DNA of 64,000 nt from contig NC_090134.1 of NCBI RefSeq assembly GCF_040581485.1, forward strand, positions 21,227,698 to 21,291,697, read 5' to 3'. The first letter of the stretch is position 1, and the number at the start of each line of letters is the position of its first letter. A program made the position numbers and the translations under genes. This DNA is from Linepithema humile. Lineage: Eukaryota > Arthropoda > Insecta > Hymenoptera > Formicidae. Shown here piece after piece: positions 61,393 to 64,000 of this stretch. The notes beneath the pieces were generated by a model. The model made no database searches, was not told the origin of the DNA, and worked only from the letters and a program-made list of their open reading frames with translations.

Positions 61393-64000
61393 CTGCAAAA
61401 ATGCAAAAAACCCACAAAAATTAGAAAGAAATAATAAAAGAATGATAGAAATTCTTTCATCAAATTCGCGTCAAGATGCTAGAAGTCTTTCGATGCGTTT
61501 AAAGTTTATTTTACGCACCGTCATCAAAGAAAGTGTTTCCGTTCTTGATGAATCACGTATACGAATGACGATTCTTCGAGTGTTATCTATGGAGGACAGT
61601 CCGATACCGGACCGAGGACGCTGATAACCACGCGATGATCCTCTCGCGCGCGCGCGAGTCAATCAATGCGAGAATCGATGCGCTGAAAATCGCTACGTGC
61701 CGATCTTAAGATCGGTTCAACGCGGTTCTCTTTCGCAGAGTCTCGGGAGAGCAGAAGGGCGTTGCTCGCCTAATCGCAGGTTGTTGCTCGGTCGAGAGTG
61801 GAAAGAGACGCCGGCTGGTGCGACGAACGAGAAGAGGTGAGAGCGAGTGGGAGGGACGAGAGGCGAGGGAGAGCGAAAGGGTGAACGTATCCGACGACGA
61901 CGGCGGCGCGCTCGCCTCGTCTGCATCGTCGCCCGCCTTTCCTGCAGCGGTCGTTGTTGTTTCTATTGTCGCGCGTCTCCCTCGCCACGGACTTTCCTCG
62001 CGCTCGCGTAACACCAGGAAGCGGGAAATGCAATCCCCGGTGCTTATGCAACAACGCCGAACCGTCTCCGCCGATCTCGGTAATTCGTGCGCAACAATGC
62101 ATCGAACGTGCGTTCGCAATAGACTATCGATTATGGAAAATTATCGAGAAGGAAATAAATTTGTAGAAATATTTTAACATGATAGAATACGCATTATGCA
62201 TGTTTGTCTCGCTGCGTATCGTATTATTCGAGAAGACAAGAACAGCCGATGATCTGTTTACGTAAGGCAAATAGACACCTTGAATTGTCTGGATATTATC
62301 GATCGACTCCGATTGATTGTGAGTGAAAAGAATATCTGAACTGACTACGAATTTGCGTTTGAAACCATCGCGAGTCTACAAATCACAAACTACCGATCGA
62401 TTGTGAATAACGAAATAATCACTTGTCTCTTTTGTTCTTTTACAATATATTTATTTCATTTATTTATCCTGAATTCCTACAAGTTCAGTGGACAAATAGA
62501 AATAAAAAATTTTCAATCGAAATACGCAAATGAAATTCTATTTTATCAAAAGTAAGATTTCTAATTAGCGCGTTATCAAGTGTAAGTTTGATCATTCGGA
62601 TGAAACGAGATCGAATCGGTTTCCACAGCTATTACGAGCTCAGAGAATTCCTGGAATTCATAGACGGTCATTGTTACAGCGTTGTACGCGATGATGTTCT
62701 TGCTGCTCCGCGCACGTTAACTATCCTAATAGATCGGAATAGATACGGGGCCGATCATCCCGTCAATTCCAATATCGTGAAGCTGCGAATAAGCGCTAAT
62801 CACGATCGCGCCCGTGTGTCTATTACGTAGGTGCGCGTGTGAAGATGTGAAAGAGAACCGCTAATTCTGGATAAGAGAATATCAGCCTCCCATTTCTTAC
62901 GAGGTATCCGAAATAAAGAAATATCAAATCCACGTATTAGTCGCACGAGTACTGGCCGAGATAAAATCATCGAGCTGATTCGCACTCCTTCAGATGACGC
63001 ACCGCTCTCTCGCTTATCGCCCGAAGCCGTCCGTGGAAGAGCAGATTAACCGACTGCGCGAAACGTACAATTAGTAACTGGAGCACGAGCTACGTCCTCT
63101 TTGATACCTTAGCATTATTAAGATAACGATCGCGTTGTTGCGACTGTTTTAAAATTTTATGACGCATATCGTCAGGACGCATTGTAAAAGGCGGAATAAT
63201 CCTAGCGGAATAATTAAAAATAAAAAGATTTTTAAACGTCCACTTTAAAGCTTTCCGACGAGGTCTTCTTAAAAAACAGCTGGCGAACGCTCGAGCGCTG
63301 AGCAAACGCATGAAACTTTTAATCCTTTAGAAGAGCGTAAATATACTGTTCAAAGACGCTCGCTGCGGCCGCAGGGCATATATGTACGATGTCCATTGGC
63401 TTGCATAGCAAAGTGTAGAAGTATCCAGATATCCACCGATTAATGCTTACAAAAACGTATTCAGTATGCGCGATACAACCGCCGCCGGAAAGCTTCGTAT
63501 CAGAAACAGAGGATATAATTCATTTAACCTGATTGTCCTTTAAAGAATCGCCGTGCGGAGTAGTGCGCATAAATATCTCATTGTAAAATTCGAACTTGCG
63601 TGACTGCTCGCTCTCTCAAAGCTGCTGCCGAGAATAACTTTCGTCACGAGTGCATGTTCGCGTAAAAAAAAAAAAAAAATTAAATTTCTGCCCGGTGTGA
63701 CAAGCTAAACATTTTTAATTTGCAGAGTGCAAAGGCTAATAAATAACTCTTATTTTATAGTTATTTGTTTCTCTCCGTTTTTTCTCATTTCCGCAAGAGA
63801 CTGCTGCGCGAGAGTTTAGAGCGCGGAAAGTCATCCGGTGTAAAAGCGTGCCATCGACGACGCTTAATCTCGCGTGAAGCGCGAGTAATCGGCGAGGAGA
63901 GAGAGAGAGAGAGAGGCGCTAATTTACAGATATATTCCCGCTTTCCCGATATCACGGACTCCCGCAGGAAACTCCGGGCGCGACGCAAAAACTTTTCACC
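61393..64000 (-). other. Presumed mam intron, to window edge
   Basis: No exon that could end on a codon boundary and feed into 61392 was recognised. A CpG-rich stretch with GA/CT strand bias lies at about 61640-62110. Short GA runs near 63896-63915 and a poly-A run near 63664-63679 are the other notable items. Confidence 0.55.

Noticed and set aside
61706..62119. Minus-strand open frame of 137 codons next to mam
   Set aside because: Serine/arginine-rich reading of a GA/CT-biased stretch; it does not link to the mam exon at 61392.

Overview
This is animal nuclear DNA from an arthropod. The proteins and the spliced layout point to an insect. Frequent CpG, long poly-T runs and CT/GA microsatellites inside introns would fit a hymenopteran such as an ant, but that placement is an inference and was not tested by any search. 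Two genes can be supported, and they converge tail to tail.

Gene 1 (+ strand, 8599-49089) is the 3' part of a giant protocadherin of the Fat-like/FAT1-3 type, i.e. the Drosophila kugelei (fat-like, fat2) orthologue. Twenty exons join in frame across every intron with GT..AG borders, giving 3,589 residues in the window. The order is about 25 cadherin repeats (the first one partial), two EGF modules, one laminin-G domain, four more EGF modules, one transmembrane helix, and a cytoplasmic tail of about 434 residues. The single laminin-G domain and the FAT1-3-like tail separate it from the true Fat tumour suppressor, which has two laminin-G domains. Family members usually have 34 cadherin repeats, so roughly nine repeats and the signal peptide should lie upstream, off the window. 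Bases 1-8598 are read as intron.

Gene 2 (- strand, 61392 down to 59044) is the C-terminal part of a glutamine-, methionine- and glycine-rich protein, called here as mastermind, the Notch co-activator. Four exons join in frame to give 331 residues and a stop. Its N-terminal part, including the Notch/Su(H)-binding helix, would lie beyond the right edge.

Between the two stop codons (49090-59043) there is no convincing coding sequence. The interval must hold both 3' UTRs plus AT-rich spacer and simple repeats. The introns of gene 1 hold microsatellites, a perfect 32-bp inverted repeat, a nested inverted repeat, and an array of alternating inverted AT-rich units at about 38215-39110.

The observations most worth following are splice-level ones. 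A candidate 24-nt in-frame microexon (36933-36956) would insert a polar loop into a cadherin repeat. Two introns (40824-40937 and 46453-46776) are multiples of three and free of stops, so their retention would keep the frame. No mobile-element gene, tRNA, rRNA or CRISPR array was recognised, and nothing suggests a wholly new system.
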